A DNA stretch of 64,000 bases, from positions 6,324,001 to 6,388,000 of the forward strand of contig NZ_JAFBCM010000001.1 in the NCBI RefSeq assembly GCF_016907715.1, read 5' to 3'. Position 1 is the stretch's first letter. Each line of letters starts with the position of its first letter. The translations under genes were made by a program, and so were the position numbers. The stretch comes from Tenggerimyces flavus (GTDB taxonomy: Bacteria > Actinomycetota > Actinomycetes > Propionibacteriales > Actinopolymorphaceae). A model generated the notes under the pieces. It was not told the origin of the DNA, did not search any database, and saw nothing but the letters and a program-made list of their open reading frames with translations. This document shows, piece by piece, positions 10,568 to 19,667 of this stretch.

Positions 10568-11467
10568 GTGGCCCCTGACCTGGACGAGCTACGCGCCCTC
10601 ATAGCCGCTCACGCGCGACCGGATCTGAGCACGCCGATCGACGGACTGCTGCTGTCGAAGGTGGAGAGCGCGGAGCCGGACGCGTCCATCGCCGAACCAC
10701 TGCTGGTCGTCATGGCACAGGGCGGCAAGCGCCTGCTGCTCGGCGACCAGGTCTTCGAGTACCTGGCCGGGCAGTTCCTCCTGGTCGCCGCGACCCTGCC
10801 GCTGACCGGCCACTTCCTCGACCCCAGCCCCTCGAGGCCGGCGTTGGGGATGGGGCTGGTGCTGCGTCCGGCCGCCATCGCTCCCCTGCTGCTGGAGACC
10901 CCGGCCAGGTGGTCGCGTGGCGGGAGCAGCGCACCCGCGCTCGCGACCGGCAAGGCGAGCGGCGAACTGCTCGACGCCGTCGTACGACTGCTGCGGCTGC
11001 TCGACCATCCCGCGGACGTGCCCGTCCTCGCCCCTTTGGTCGAACGCGAGATCCTCTGGCGGATGCTCACCGGCCCGCACGGCGAGGTGATCCGCCAGAT
11101 CGGCCTCGCCGACAGCGGCCTGGCGTACGTCAGCCGCGCGATCCGCTGGATCCGCGACAACTACGCCGAGCCGATGCGGATCGCCGACCTCGCGCGGCTC
11201 GTCGGCATGAGCCCGTCCGCGTTCCACCGGCACTTCCGCGCGATCACCGCGATGAGCCCGCTGCAGTTCCAGAAACGCATCCGGCTCCAGGAGGCCCGGT
11301 CACTGCTCACCGCCCGTCCCGGCGACGTCGCCGGCGTCGGGCATCTCGTCGGCTACGACAGCCCGACCCAGTTCAACCGCGAGTATCGCCGCCTGTTCGG
11401 CGCCCCACCCGGCCAGGACGCCGCCCGCCTCCGCGACTCCCAGGCGGCGGTCCTCCACCTGCCCTGA
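10568..11467 (+). CDS. AraC-family regulator (AraC_N type)
   Basis: About 299 residues from the GTG at 10568; a TTG at 10511 would add 19 residues and cannot be excluded, since neither has a clear ribosome site. The N-terminal cupin-like AraC_N domain reads DGLLLSKVE...PLLVVMAQGGKRLLLGDQVFEYLAGQFLLVAATLPLTGHF. The C-terminal double HTH reads IADLARLVGMSPSAFHRHFRAITAMSPLQFQKRIRLQEA...YDSPTQFNREYRRLFG. The family often regulates a neighbouring oxidoreductase, and here the divergent neighbour is the aldo/keto reductase. Confidence 0.85.
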   Translation: MAPDLDELRALIAAHARPDLSTPIDGLLLSKVESAEPDASIAEPLLVVMAQGGKRLLLGDQVFEYLAGQFLLVAATLPLTGHFLDPSPSRPALGMGLVLRPAAIAPLLLETPARWSRGGSSAPALATGKASGELLDAVVRLLRLLDHPADVPVLAPLVEREILWRMLTGPHGEVIRQIGLADSGLAYVSRAIRWIRDNYAEPMRIADLARLVGMSPSAFHRHFRAITAMSPLQFQKRIRLQEARSLLTARPGDVAGVGHLVGYDSPTQFNREYRRLFGAPPGQDAARLRDSQAAVLHLP

Positions 11468-11496
11468 CACTTGTCCACAACTCGATCACTGCAACA

Positions 11497-11519
11497 TTGA
11501 CAGTGTCAGCTTGCAGTGT
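11497..11519 (+). promoter_or_regulatory. Candidate promoter/operator of the MerR gene
   Basis: A consensus -35 (TTGACA, 11497) overlaps the palindrome TGACAGTGTCA, and a related CAGTGT half recurs at 11514. AAGGA at 11520-11524 is the ribosome site, 8 nt before the ATG. The repeated half-sites within promoter spacing suit MerR-type control. The -10 element is not clear. Confidence 0.4.
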
Positions 11520-11532
11520 AAGGATTGCCGGC

Positions 11533-12108
11533 ATGACCGACGTTGCCGCGCTCTGGACGCTGCCGGAGCTGACCGAACGGGTGGATGCCGCGCTCGCTGC
11601 CGAGAACGGCGCCATCCCGAGTGGTCGCGTGCGCGACGTTCCGGACGCCCGGACGATCCGCTGGTACCAGACGACCGGGCTGGTGGACCGTCCCGAGCAC
11701 CGCGGCCGTACGGCGATGTACAGCGAACGCCACCTGCTCCAGCTGATCGCGATCAAGCGGCTGCAGCAGCAGGGGCTGCCACTCAACGAGGTCCAGGCCA
11801 GGCTGGCTGGACTGGACGACGACGCGCTCGCCGCGCTCGCCGGGCTCGAGCGAGAGCCACGTCCGGCCGCGTCCGCACGGCGCTTCTGGACCCAGCCGCC
11901 AACTCCCGCGCCGGAGCCGGAGCCGTCCCGACGCACGGTGGTCGACGTCATCTGGCTTCGCGACGACGTACGACTGCTCATCGACAACGCCAACTGGCAC
12001 CTCAGCCCGCACGAGGAAGCGGCCTTGCTCGACGCGGCCGCTCCCCTGCTTTCGTTGCTGAAGCGCCTCGAAGTCATCAGGACCGACCGATCGAAGGAGC
12101 AGGCATGA
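11533..12108 (+). CDS. MerR-type winged-helix regulator
   Basis: 191 residues. A MerR DNA-binding domain is present although the first helix is preceded by about 35 extra residues: ARTIRWYQTTGLVDRPEHRGRTAMYSERHLLQLIAIKRLQQQGLPLNEVQARLAGL. Instead of a cysteine-rich effector pocket it has a Pro-rich linker (QPPTPAPEPEPS) and a C-terminal region ending VIWLRDDVRLLIDNANWHLSPHEEAALLDAAAPLLSLLKRL. Its stop overlaps the start of the VIT/vWA gene (ATGA), so the two products are probably functionally linked. Confidence 0.8.
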   Translation: MTDVAALWTLPELTERVDAALAAENGAIPSGRVRDVPDARTIRWYQTTGLVDRPEHRGRTAMYSERHLLQLIAIKRLQQQGLPLNEVQARLAGLDDDALAALAGLEREPRPAASARRFWTQPPTPAPEPEPSRRTVVDVIWLRDDVRLLIDNANWHLSPHEEAALLDAAAPLLSLLKRLEVIRTDRSKEQA

Positions 12109-14480
12109 CCATCTCTGTGACCAGGCTGGAAACGCCGCCGACTCCGACCGAGGACGACGGCTTCGGCTCCTTGCGCACCGACAAGGGCAATCTGCCGCTC
12201 GAGGCACTCGACGTGCGCGTCAGCACGACCGGGCTCGCCAGCCACACCGTGCTGACCCAGCGCTTCCACAATCCGTACGCCGAGCCGCTCGAGGCGACGT
12301 ACATCTTTCCGCTCCCCGACCGGGCCGCCCTCACCTCGCTGCGGATGACCGCCGCCGACCGCGAGATCGACGGCGTGCTGCGCGAGCGCGAGGAGGCCCG
12401 CCAGCAGTACGACCAGGCCATCTCCGAGGGCAAGCGTGCCTCGATCGCCGAGGAGGAGCGGCCCGGCGTCTTCACCATGCGGGTCGGCAACATCCTGCCC
12501 GGCGAGCGGGTCTCGATCCGGCTCACGCTGGCCGGACGGCTCGCGTACGAGGACGGCCAAGCGACGTTCCGCTTCCCGCTCGTCGTCGCGCCCCGCTACA
12601 TCCCGGGAGCTCCGCTGCCCGGCGATTCGGTGGGCTCGGGCGTGGAGTCCGACACCGACGCCGTGCCGGACGCCTCCCGGATCACCCCGCCGGTGCTATT
12701 GCCCGGTTTCCCCAACCCCGTCGCGCTGTCGATCGAGGCCGAGCTCGACCCTGCCGGGCTTCCGCTCGCCGGTGTCGAGTCCAGCCTGCACACGGTTGCG
12801 GTCGACGACCTGGACGGCGGCCGGCTGCGGGTACGCGTGCATCCCGGCGAGCGCGTCGACCGGGACTTCGTGCTCCGGCTCGCGCTCGGCTCCCCCGACG
12901 CGGTCACCAGCTCGCTGGTGCTGGCGCCGGACGAGCGCACCGACATCCCGGCCGACTTCGGGGCGGGCAGCTTCGCGCTCACCGTGCTGCCACCGAGTGA
13001 GAACGCCACGCCCCGACCGCGGGACGTGGTGTTCGTCCTCGACCGCTCCGGCAGCATGGGCGGCTGGAAGATGGTCGCCGCCCGGCGCGCCACCGCGCGG
13101 ATCGTCGACACCCTCGGCAGCGCCGACCGGTTCACCGTGCTCGCGTTCGACAACACCGTCGAACCGCCGGCACACCTGCCGTCGGGACTGGTGGACGGCA
13201 CCGACCGGCATAGGTTCCGAGCGGTCGAGCACCTGGCCAAGCTCGAGGCGCGTGGCGGCACCGAGATGCTGCGTCCGCTGGTCGAGGCGGCCAACCTGCT
13301 CGCGACCGAGGGCACCGAGCGCGAGCGCGCGCTCGTGCTCATCACCGACGGTCAGGTCGGCAACGAGGACCAGATCCTGCGCGAGCTGGCCCCGAAGCTG
13401 CACGGCGTCCGCGTCCACACGGTCGGCATCGACGTCGCGGTCAACGAGGCGTTCCTGCGTCGGCTCGCGTCGCTCGGCGGCGGGCACTACGAGCTGGTGG
13501 AGTCCGAGGACCGGCTCGACCAGGCGATGGAGGCGATCCACCGCCGGATCGGGACGCCGCTCGTCACCGACCTGCGGGTCGAGGGCGACGGGCTCGACGT
13601 CGTGCCGGACTCGCTCGCGCCGACGACGTTGCCCGGTCTGTACGCGGGCGCGCCGCTGGTGCTGACCGGCCGCTACCAGGGCAAGCCGGATGGCGCGTTG
13701 CGCATCGTCGGGCAGCAGGCGGGCGGCACGGCGTGGACCCGCACCCTGCCAGGCGCGGTGGACGCCAGCCCGGCGCTCGGCGCGGTCTGGGGCAGGGCGC
13801 GGATCCGCGATTTGGAGGACCGGTACGTCACCGCCCGACGCGGCGACACCGAGGCGCTCGAACACCAGATCGTCGCGACCTCGTTGGCGTTCGGGGTGCT
13901 GTGCCGCTTCACCGCGTACGTCGCGGTCGACCAGCGCGTCGTCACCGACGGCTCCACGCCGCGGCAGGTGACCCAGCCGGTCGAGCTGCCGCAGAGCTGG
14001 GAGCCGCCCACGATGCCGGCGCCCGCGGCGATGGCGTTCTCAGGTGGGTTCGCCCGCTCGGCCGCCCCGTCGGGTGACCGGCACCGCGGCGTCGCCGGGG
14101 CGGCGAGGCTCGAGAGCGGACCGGCGTCCATGGACTGGATGGCGGCCGACGAAGACGTCTCGATGTCGAGCCCTGGTGGTGGCCGCGCGGAGGCTGCCGA
14201 GCTGCTCGCCCGGCTGCGCGAGGCCAAGGGTGACGAGGTCCGGCCGTTGCTCGAGGAGCTCCAGGCGTGGCTGGAGGACGTCGACCAGCTGGGCTTGGCT
14301 CCGCACGAGCTGCAGCCGCTTCGCGAGCTGGCCACGGATCTCGCGACGCTGCCCGCGGACGCGGCCGAGCTCCAACGGCTCCGGCTCCGAGCGGTCGACG
14401 TCCTGCAGGCCTTCACCGGGGATGCCGACACGATGCCGCCGGTGACGCCGAAGCGGAAGTCGTTCTGGCGGCGCGGGTAG
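12105..14480 (+). CDS. VIT and von Willebrand factor A domain protein
   Basis: 791 residues. The N-terminal VIT domain (about 20-150) contains LASHTVLTQRFHNPYAEPLEATYIFPLPDRAALTSLRM...EREEARQQYDQAISEGKRASIAEEERPGVFTMRVGNILPGE. The vWA domain (about 305-480) carries the metal-ion-dependent adhesion site DRSGSMGGWK. The C-terminal 150 residues are helical (LLARLREAKGDEVRPLLEELQAWLEDV). The domain pair is that of inter-alpha-trypsin inhibitor heavy chains, but bacterial versions have no settled role. There is no signal peptide or membrane segment, so it is probably cytoplasmic. It is translationally coupled to the MerR gene. Confidence 0.88.
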   Translation: MTISVTRLETPPTPTEDDGFGSLRTDKGNLPLEALDVRVSTTGLASHTVLTQRFHNPYAEPLEATYIFPLPDRAALTSLRMTAADREIDGVLREREEARQQYDQAISEGKRASIAEEERPGVFTMRVGNILPGERVSIRLTLAGRLAYEDGQATFRFPLVVAPRYIPGAPLPGDSVGSGVESDTDAVPDASRITPPVLLPGFPNPVALSIEAELDPAGLPLAGVESSLHTVAVDDLDGGRLRVRVHPGERVDRDFVLRLALGSPDAVTSSLVLAPDERTDIPADFGAGSFALTVLPPSENATPRPRDVVFVLDRSGSMGGWKMVAARRATARIVDTLGSADRFTVLAFDNTVEPPAHLPSGLVDGTDRHRFRAVEHLAKLEARGGTEMLRPLVEAANLLATEGTERERALVLITDGQVGNEDQILRELAPKLHGVRVHTVGIDVAVNEAFLRRLASLGGGHYELVESEDRLDQAMEAIHRRIGTPLVTDLRVEGDGLDVVPDSLAPTTLPGLYAGAPLVLTGRYQGKPDGALRIVGQQAGGTAWTRTLPGAVDASPALGAVWGRARIRDLEDRYVTARRGDTEALEHQIVATSLAFGVLCRFTAYVAVDQRVVTDGSTPRQVTQPVELPQSWEPPTMPAPAAMAFSGGFARSAAPSGDRHRGVAGAARLESGPASMDWMAADEDVSMSSPGGGRAEAAELLARLREAKGDEVRPLLEELQAWLEDVDQLGLAPHELQPLRELATDLATLPADAAELQRLRLRAVDVLQAFTGDADTMPPVTPKRKSFWRRG

Positions 14481-14517
14481 CCGTGACGCGGCGGGGAGGT
14501 CGCGGCGTCGTACAGAC

Positions 14518-16839
14518 ATGACCTCTCTGACTCGACGGACGATCCTCGCGTCGTCAGCCCTGGCCGGCATCGGTGCGGCAGTACGGATCGGGCCGGCGTC
14601 CGCCGCTCCCCACGTGGGCGGGGCGGACGCCGGATCTGCCTCACCGCGGTCGGTGCGACTCGTCACCGGAGACCTCGTGCGGCTGCGGGAAGGGCAGATC
14701 GTCGACGTCGAGCTCGCGCAGCCGTTGGCGAGGACGCCGATCCTGCGGTACGCGATGGGTGGCGATCGGTACGTCGTTCCCGCTCACCTGCTGGCAAAGA
14801 TCCGCAGCGGCGAGCTCGACGAGCGGCTGTTCAACGTCACCGGTCTGGTCCGCGCCGGCTACGACGACGCACGCAAGGCCGACCCGCGTCGGGTGCCGGC
14901 CGCTCGACGGCAGAAGGCCGCGGCGGACGCGTTCGAGGTCACCGCGAAGCTGGTCGACCGAAACGGCGCCGACACCATGGCGTTGGAGGGCTGGAATCGC
15001 GCGTACTTCATGGACGCCACCACCGGCGAGATCGTCGCCTCCCCCGCGCATGGCGAGCAGGCGACGCTGCCCGCCGGCCGGTACCTCGTCATCGGCGCCA
15101 TCCTCACCGACGAGCGCGGACAGGACTTCCCGAGCCGGAGCCTGATCGCCCAACCAGGGTTCGAGGTCAGTGCGGACACCGAGGTGCTGCTGGACGCCCG
15201 CGTCGGTCATCGCGTCGCGGTGACCGTTCCGGACCGGGACGCGATCACCGTGCTCGGCTTCGTCAGCGCCGCGTTGCCGATCATCGATCCGGACGGCAAC
15301 CCGCAGTTGGTCGACCTGCTGTTCCCGCTGGACCGGTACGACGACGTCTACGTCGGATCCCCCGCTGGCACTGGCCATCCGGACTTCGTCTTCATCCACC
15401 GGCAGATGCTGCAGGAGCCCGAGCTGAAGGTCGCGGTGACCGCGCCGGAGCGGTTCGAGCTGAAGGCGGACTGGTACGACGTCCTGACCCCGCGCGTCCT
15501 CGGCACCGAACGCCTGGTCGCCGTCCACGTCGGATCCGCCACCCCGAAGGAGCTCGCCGGGCTCGAGCTCGCGGGCCGGCTCGCACTGCTGGACCTGCCG
15601 CCGGACGACCTGGCCGAGTTCGTCCCGCGGTTGCGGCTGCTGCACGAGGCGGGCGCCCGAGCGGTCCTGCATGTCGGAGCGGACGTCCCGTTCTCCGAGG
15701 AGCCCGGCCCCCTGCCGTTGCCGGCGGGCTACGCGATCGGCTCGGCAGCCGGTCGGCTCGCGAAGCTCGGGCTGGGCGCGACCGTCAAGGTGACTTTGCG
15801 CGGGCTGGCCGGCAGCTCGTACCGGTACGACCTGTCGTTCCCCGGCCGGAACGCCATCCCTGCCGATCAGGAGCAGGTGCTCCGCCGCCGCGACCTCGCC
15901 CACCTGCGCGTGACCTACGCGTCGCACGGGGCTCCCGGGATCGGGCTGACCGGCGCGGCCGCGTACTTCTACGGCTTCGGCATGGGCGCCGGCGGCGCGA
16001 TGCCCGTGCCGCGGCCGACCGTGCGGGACGAGTACGTGACGCCGGGCGAGTGGCAGCTGAACAGCACCAACTGGAACATCGGCGGCGAGCAGTCCTGGCA
16101 GGTCAAGCGCGCGTACAAAGCTGGCCGCGATGACAAGCTCGACTGGCACAAGGGCATCCTCGGGCCAGCGTTCCCGCCCGGCAGCGACGACGAGTACTAC
16201 AAGGTCGTACGCGAGCAGGACACGATCTGGAGCAACCACCTCATGCTGACCGACGCGCAGCAGAACCCCGGTGAGCTCTGGTACCCGATGGACAACGACA
16301 ACGCGTCGACCAAGGGCAGCCAGGAGCTGTACCGGGACGGCGAGCTGGTCGGGCGGGTCGACGACAACACGATCGCGGTGTTCACCGTCCCACCCGAGCG
16401 CGGTCGGTACGAGCTGCGCTCGACCCTGTCCCGGCGGGCGGCGTGGTGGCAGACCACGACCGACATCTCAGCGGTCTGGACGTTCTCCTCGGCAGCCGCC
16501 GAGGAAGCCGTTCGCCTTCCGCTGTTGACGATTCATGCGATCGCACCCGTCGACGAGACCAACACTGCCCACGGCGGCCGCGTGCTGTTCGTGCCGATCG
16601 CCGTGCACCGACAGGACCTGGCCGGCCGCCCGGCACCGGTACGTTCCCTCGCCGTGACCTACTCGGTCGACGACGGCAAGACCTGGCGGGCAGCAACCGT
16701 CCGCCGCAACCCGAGGTCGGGGTGGCAGGCACGAATCACCAAGCCAGGCAAGGGCTTCCTGTCCCTACGCTTCAAGGCGAAGGACACCGACGGCAACACC
16801 CTCCAGCAGACCGTCCTCCGCGCGGCCAAACTCCGCTAG
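14518..16839 (+). CDS. Secreted S8-peptidase-like protein lacking a catalytic subtilisin domain
   Basis: 773 residues with a Tat-like N-terminus (LTRRTILASSALAGIGAAV...ASA-AP). The segment VRLVTGDLVRLREGQ...RLFNVTGLVRAGYDDARK matches the N-terminal region of large actinobacterial subtilisins. A protease-associated-like stretch follows, and the end (GELVGRVDDNTIAVFTVPPERGRYEL...VTYSVDDGKTWRAATV) matches their C-terminal beta domains. I find no DTG, GHGTH or GTSMAAPH motif, so the S8 catalytic triad is absent. It could be a decoy, an inhibitor, or a wall or carbohydrate-binding protein. The reading frame is intact. Confidence 0.6.
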   Translation: MTSLTRRTILASSALAGIGAAVRIGPASAAPHVGGADAGSASPRSVRLVTGDLVRLREGQIVDVELAQPLARTPILRYAMGGDRYVVPAHLLAKIRSGELDERLFNVTGLVRAGYDDARKADPRRVPAARRQKAAADAFEVTAKLVDRNGADTMALEGWNRAYFMDATTGEIVASPAHGEQATLPAGRYLVIGAILTDERGQDFPSRSLIAQPGFEVSADTEVLLDARVGHRVAVTVPDRDAITVLGFVSAALPIIDPDGNPQLVDLLFPLDRYDDVYVGSPAGTGHPDFVFIHRQMLQEPELKVAVTAPERFELKADWYDVLTPRVLGTERLVAVHVGSATPKELAGLELAGRLALLDLPPDDLAEFVPRLRLLHEAGARAVLHVGADVPFSEEPGPLPLPAGYAIGSAAGRLAKLGLGATVKVTLRGLAGSSYRYDLSFPGRNAIPADQEQVLRRRDLAHLRVTYASHGAPGIGLTGAAAYFYGFGMGAGGAMPVPRPTVRDEYVTPGEWQLNSTNWNIGGEQSWQVKRAYKAGRDDKLDWHKGILGPAFPPGSDDEYYKVVREQDTIWSNHLMLTDAQQNPGELWYPMDNDNASTKGSQELYRDGELVGRVDDNTIAVFTVPPERGRYELRSTLSRRAAWWQTTTDISAVWTFSSAAAEEAVRLPLLTIHAIAPVDETNTAHGGRVLFVPIAVHRQDLAGRPAPVRSLAVTYSVDDGKTWRAATVRRNPRSGWQARITKPGKGFLSLRFKAKDTDGNTLQQTVLRAAKLR

Positions 16840-16849
16840 CGAACGTGCG

Positions 16850-16884
16850 GGCTACCTCTCGCCGAGGATCGGCGAGAGGTAGCC
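16850..16884. terminator. Terminator hairpin overlapping the 3' end of the TetR gene
   Basis: GGCTACCTCTCGCCG, loop AGGAT, CGGCGAGAGGTAGCC: perfect 15-bp arms. It lies between convergent genes and includes the last codons and stop of the TetR gene, so the C-terminal coding sequence doubles as a stem. Confidence 0.75.
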
Positions 16885-17472
16885 GTACAGCACCTTCTTC
16901 AGCTCCCCGATCACCACCGGCCGTTCCGGCTCGGACGCGGCGACGACCAGCGGCACCATGCCCTGGAACAGAGCGACCGTGACCTGCGCGGCCCGGGCGC
17001 GTTCCTCGACCGGCTGGTCCGGCACCCGGAGCGCGAACAGCTCCTCGATCCGACCCGCCACGGCCGCGTGCAGGTCGCGGCCCGGGCTGGTCAGCTGGTG
17101 GGGCAGCGCGGAGTCGGCGAACAGCGACTTGAAGCCCGGGTTGTTCACGTTCGCCGCGATGATCGTGTCCACGACCTTGTCCAGCAGCTCCCGCAGCGGC
17201 AGCTTGATCAGGTCCGGGGACATCGCGATGGCGTGCGAGGCCTTGAGCCGCTCGACGTACTGCCCCGCGAGCGCCTCGGCCATCGCGAGCTTGTTCGGGA
17301 AGAACTGGTACAGCGTGCCCGGCGACGTTCCCGCGCGGGCGGCGATCGCGTTCGTCGTCGCCGCCTCGTAGCCGACCTCGGCGAACACCTCGGCGGCCGC
17401 GCGCAGCAGCTGTTCGATCCTGCGCTCGCCGCGCGCCTGGCGGCGGCGCGGCGGCTGCTCGGCAGCGGACAT
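16852..17472 (-). CDS. TetR-family repressor
   Basis: 206 residues from the ATG at 17472 (GGGAGT ribosome site). The N-terminal HTH is standard: RIEQLLRAAAEVFAEVGYEAATTNAIAARAGTSPGTLYQFFPNKLAMAEAL. The C-terminal ligand domain is typical and unassigned. It is divergent from an MMPL transporter, with two palindromic operators in the 94-bp gap, so it most likely represses both genes until the exported compound binds. Confidence 0.92.
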   Translation of the reverse strand: MSAAEQPPRRRQARGERRIEQLLRAAAEVFAEVGYEAATTNAIAARAGTSPGTLYQFFPNKLAMAEALAGQYVERLKASHAIAMSPDLIKLPLRELLDKVVDTIIAANVNNPGFKSLFADSALPHQLTSPGRDLHAAVAGRIEELFALRVPDQPVEERARAAQVTVALFQGMVPLVVAASEPERPVVIGELKKVLYGYLSPILGER

Positions 17473-17491
17473 GGCGGACTCCCGATTGACA

Positions 17492-17513
17492 AATACGAGC
17501 AATCGCTCGTATT
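17492..17513. promoter_or_regulatory. TetR operator 1
   Basis: AATACGAGC-aatc-GCTCGTATT: a perfect 9-bp-arm palindrome in the gap between the divergent TetR and MMPL genes. It overlaps the likely TetR promoter. Confidence 0.75.
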
Positions 17514-17520
17514 TTCAAAC

Positions 17521-17536
17521 ACGAGCAGACGCTCGC
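17521..17536. promoter_or_regulatory. TetR operator 2
   Basis: ACGAGC-agac-GCTCGC has the same half-site and 4-bp spacer as operator 1, with one mismatch. Its centre is 26 bp from that of operator 1, about 38 bp before the MMPL start. Confidence 0.7.
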
Positions 17537-17566
17537 ATTTCCCGTCTATCGTAGCGGAGCGCCTCC

Positions 17567-19660
17567 ATGGACCGTCTCAGCCGCCTTCTCGTCCGTCGCC
17601 GGCGCTGGGTGCTCGCCGGCGCCCTCGCCGTCTTCCTGCTCGCCGGCGTGCTCGCGACCGGGACGCTCGACGCGCTGGTGCTGTCGCGATGGCAGTCTCC
17701 CGGCTCGGAGTCGATGCGGGCGGCGGCAGTTCTGCAGGAACGGTTCGGCACCGCCAGTGCGAACGTCATGGTGGTCGTCACCGCGAAGCAAGGCACGGTT
17801 GACAGCCCGGCTGTCGCCGCGGCGGGCGCGGCACTGACCCGCGAGCTCGTCGACCGGCCCGAGGTGGACGAGGCGACGTCGTACTGGACGGGCGAGCCCG
17901 ATCCCCTGCTGCGCAGCGAGGACGGCAAGCAGGCGTTGATCGTCGGGTACGTTCCGGGCGACGCGACGACCGCACGAGGCATGCTGGCCGAGCTCGCACC
18001 TGACTTCACCCGGGACGACGGGACGGTCACCGTCGAGGTCACCGGACGCGAGGAGGTCTCGCGCCAGATCAGCGCGCAGTCCGCGCAGGACTTCGTGCGC
18101 GCCGAGATGATCATCTTCCCGCTCGTTCTGCTCCTGCTGGTGTGGATGTTCCGTGGAATCGGTCCCGCACTGGCGACCGTGGGCGTCGGGCTGTTCGCGA
18201 TGGTGACGACGATGGCCGCGCTGCGGTTGCTGACGAGTGTCACCGAGATCTCGACGTTCGCGCTGAACATCACGCTCGCGATGGGGCTCGGGCTCGGCAT
18301 CGACTACTGCCTGATCGTGCTGAGCCGGTTCCGCGAGCAACGCCAGCTCGGCGACAGTCGCGCCGACGCGATCGCGCGGACGGTGGCGACGGCCGGTCGG
18401 ACCGTGCTGTTCAGCGGGCTCACGGTCGCGGTCTCGCTGCTCGGGCTGTTGCTGATCCCGTTCCCGTTCCTCCGTGCGTTCGCGTACGCGGGGATTCTCG
18501 TGGTGGGGTTCAGCATGCTCGGCGCGGTCGTCGTGCTGCCCGCGCTGCTCGCCGCGACGCGCAAGCTGGGCGACCGAGCGCCGCGTCCGTCGCGTGGGTT
18601 CTGGCATCGCGGCGCGCTCGCGGTGATGCGCCGGCCGCTGGTGTACGGCGGGACCGCGGCGGTCCTGCTCGCGTTGCTGGGTGCGCCGTTCCTCGGTCTG
18701 ACGTTCGGGCTGCCCGATGAGCGCACGCTGCCGCCGGGTGCGCAGGTCCGTACGGTCGAGGAACGGATCAACGCCGGCTTCCCGTCCGAGCCCGACGACG
18801 CGCTCCAGGCGGTGATTCCGGTGGCCGGCGGGGCCGCCGTCGACCGCTATGCCGCTGAACTGGGGCGCGTCGAGGGGGTCGCGCGGGCGGAGATCGCCGG
18901 CCAGCAAGGCGATTCCGCTTGGGTGTCGATCATCCCGACGTCGGAACGGCTTCGCACGGACCCGCTCGGTCTGGTCGCCGACGTCCGCGCGGTGGACGCT
19001 CCGTTCGGCGTGCTCGTGGGCGGCTATCCCGCCGAGCTCGCGGACTACCGGCAGGCGTTGCTGGACCGGCTGCCGTGGGTGTTGGCGACGATCTTCGCGT
19101 GTACGTTCGTGATTCTCTTCCTGATGACCGGGAGCGTACTGCTGCCGATCAAGGCGACGGTGATGAACCTGCTCAGCCTGTCCGCGATGTTCGGCGTGCT
19201 GGTGTGGGGATTCCAGAACGGCAACCTGGCAGGGCTGCTGGGCTTCACGCCGACGGGGACGCTGGAGACGAGCATCCCGCTGCTGATGTTCTGCATCGCG
19301 TACGGGCTGTCGATGGACTACGAGGTGTTCATGCTGTCGCGGATCAAGGAGGAGTACGACCGGACGGGCGACAACACCTCAGCGGTCGCGCACGCGATGG
19401 AACGCAGTGGGCCGTTGATCACCGGGGCCGCCGCCATCCTCGCGCTGTCGTTCGCGATCTACGCGACCTCCGGCGTTGTCTTCCTGAAGATGCTGGGAGT
19501 GGGCCTCGCGGTGGCGATCATCGTCGACGCGACCCTGATCCGCGCCATCCTCGTCCCCGCCTTCATGCGCCTGGCCGGCAAGGCGAACTGGTGGGCGCCC
19601 AAGCCGCTACGCCGCCTGCACGCCCGCTTCGGACTCCGCGAAGAGACCGCGACCACCTGA
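17567..19660 (+). CDS. MMPL-family (RND) membrane transporter
   Basis: 697 residues with two repeats, each of one leading membrane segment, a soluble loop and a bundle of about five helices (about 12 in total). Family motifs: GLGLGIDYCLIVLSRFREQ in the first half and IAYGLSMDYEVFMLSRIKEEYD in the second, where Asp-Tyr pairs carry the proton relay. MMPL proteins use proton motive force to export lipids, drugs or siderophore-like molecules. Control by the divergent TetR through two operators suggests inducible efflux. The substrate is unknown. Confidence 0.93.
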   Translation: MDRLSRLLVRRRRWVLAGALAVFLLAGVLATGTLDALVLSRWQSPGSESMRAAAVLQERFGTASANVMVVVTAKQGTVDSPAVAAAGAALTRELVDRPEVDEATSYWTGEPDPLLRSEDGKQALIVGYVPGDATTARGMLAELAPDFTRDDGTVTVEVTGREEVSRQISAQSAQDFVRAEMIIFPLVLLLLVWMFRGIGPALATVGVGLFAMVTTMAALRLLTSVTEISTFALNITLAMGLGLGIDYCLIVLSRFREQRQLGDSRADAIARTVATAGRTVLFSGLTVAVSLLGLLLIPFPFLRAFAYAGILVVGFSMLGAVVVLPALLAATRKLGDRAPRPSRGFWHRGALAVMRRPLVYGGTAAVLLALLGAPFLGLTFGLPDERTLPPGAQVRTVEERINAGFPSEPDDALQAVIPVAGGAAVDRYAAELGRVEGVARAEIAGQQGDSAWVSIIPTSERLRTDPLGLVADVRAVDAPFGVLVGGYPAELADYRQALLDRLPWVLATIFACTFVILFLMTGSVLLPIKATVMNLLSLSAMFGVLVWGFQNGNLAGLLGFTPTGTLETSIPLLMFCIAYGLSMDYEVFMLSRIKEEYDRTGDNTSAVAHAMERSGPLITGAAAILALSFAIYATSGVVFLKMLGVGLAVAIIVDATLIRAILVPAFMRLAGKANWWAPKPLRRLHARFGLREETATT

Positions 19661-19667
19661 GCGGGGT

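Noticed and set aside
14518-16839. Frameshifted S8 peptidase
   Set aside because: The frame is continuous from signal peptide to C-terminus, and no displaced catalytic motifs were seen in the other frames.
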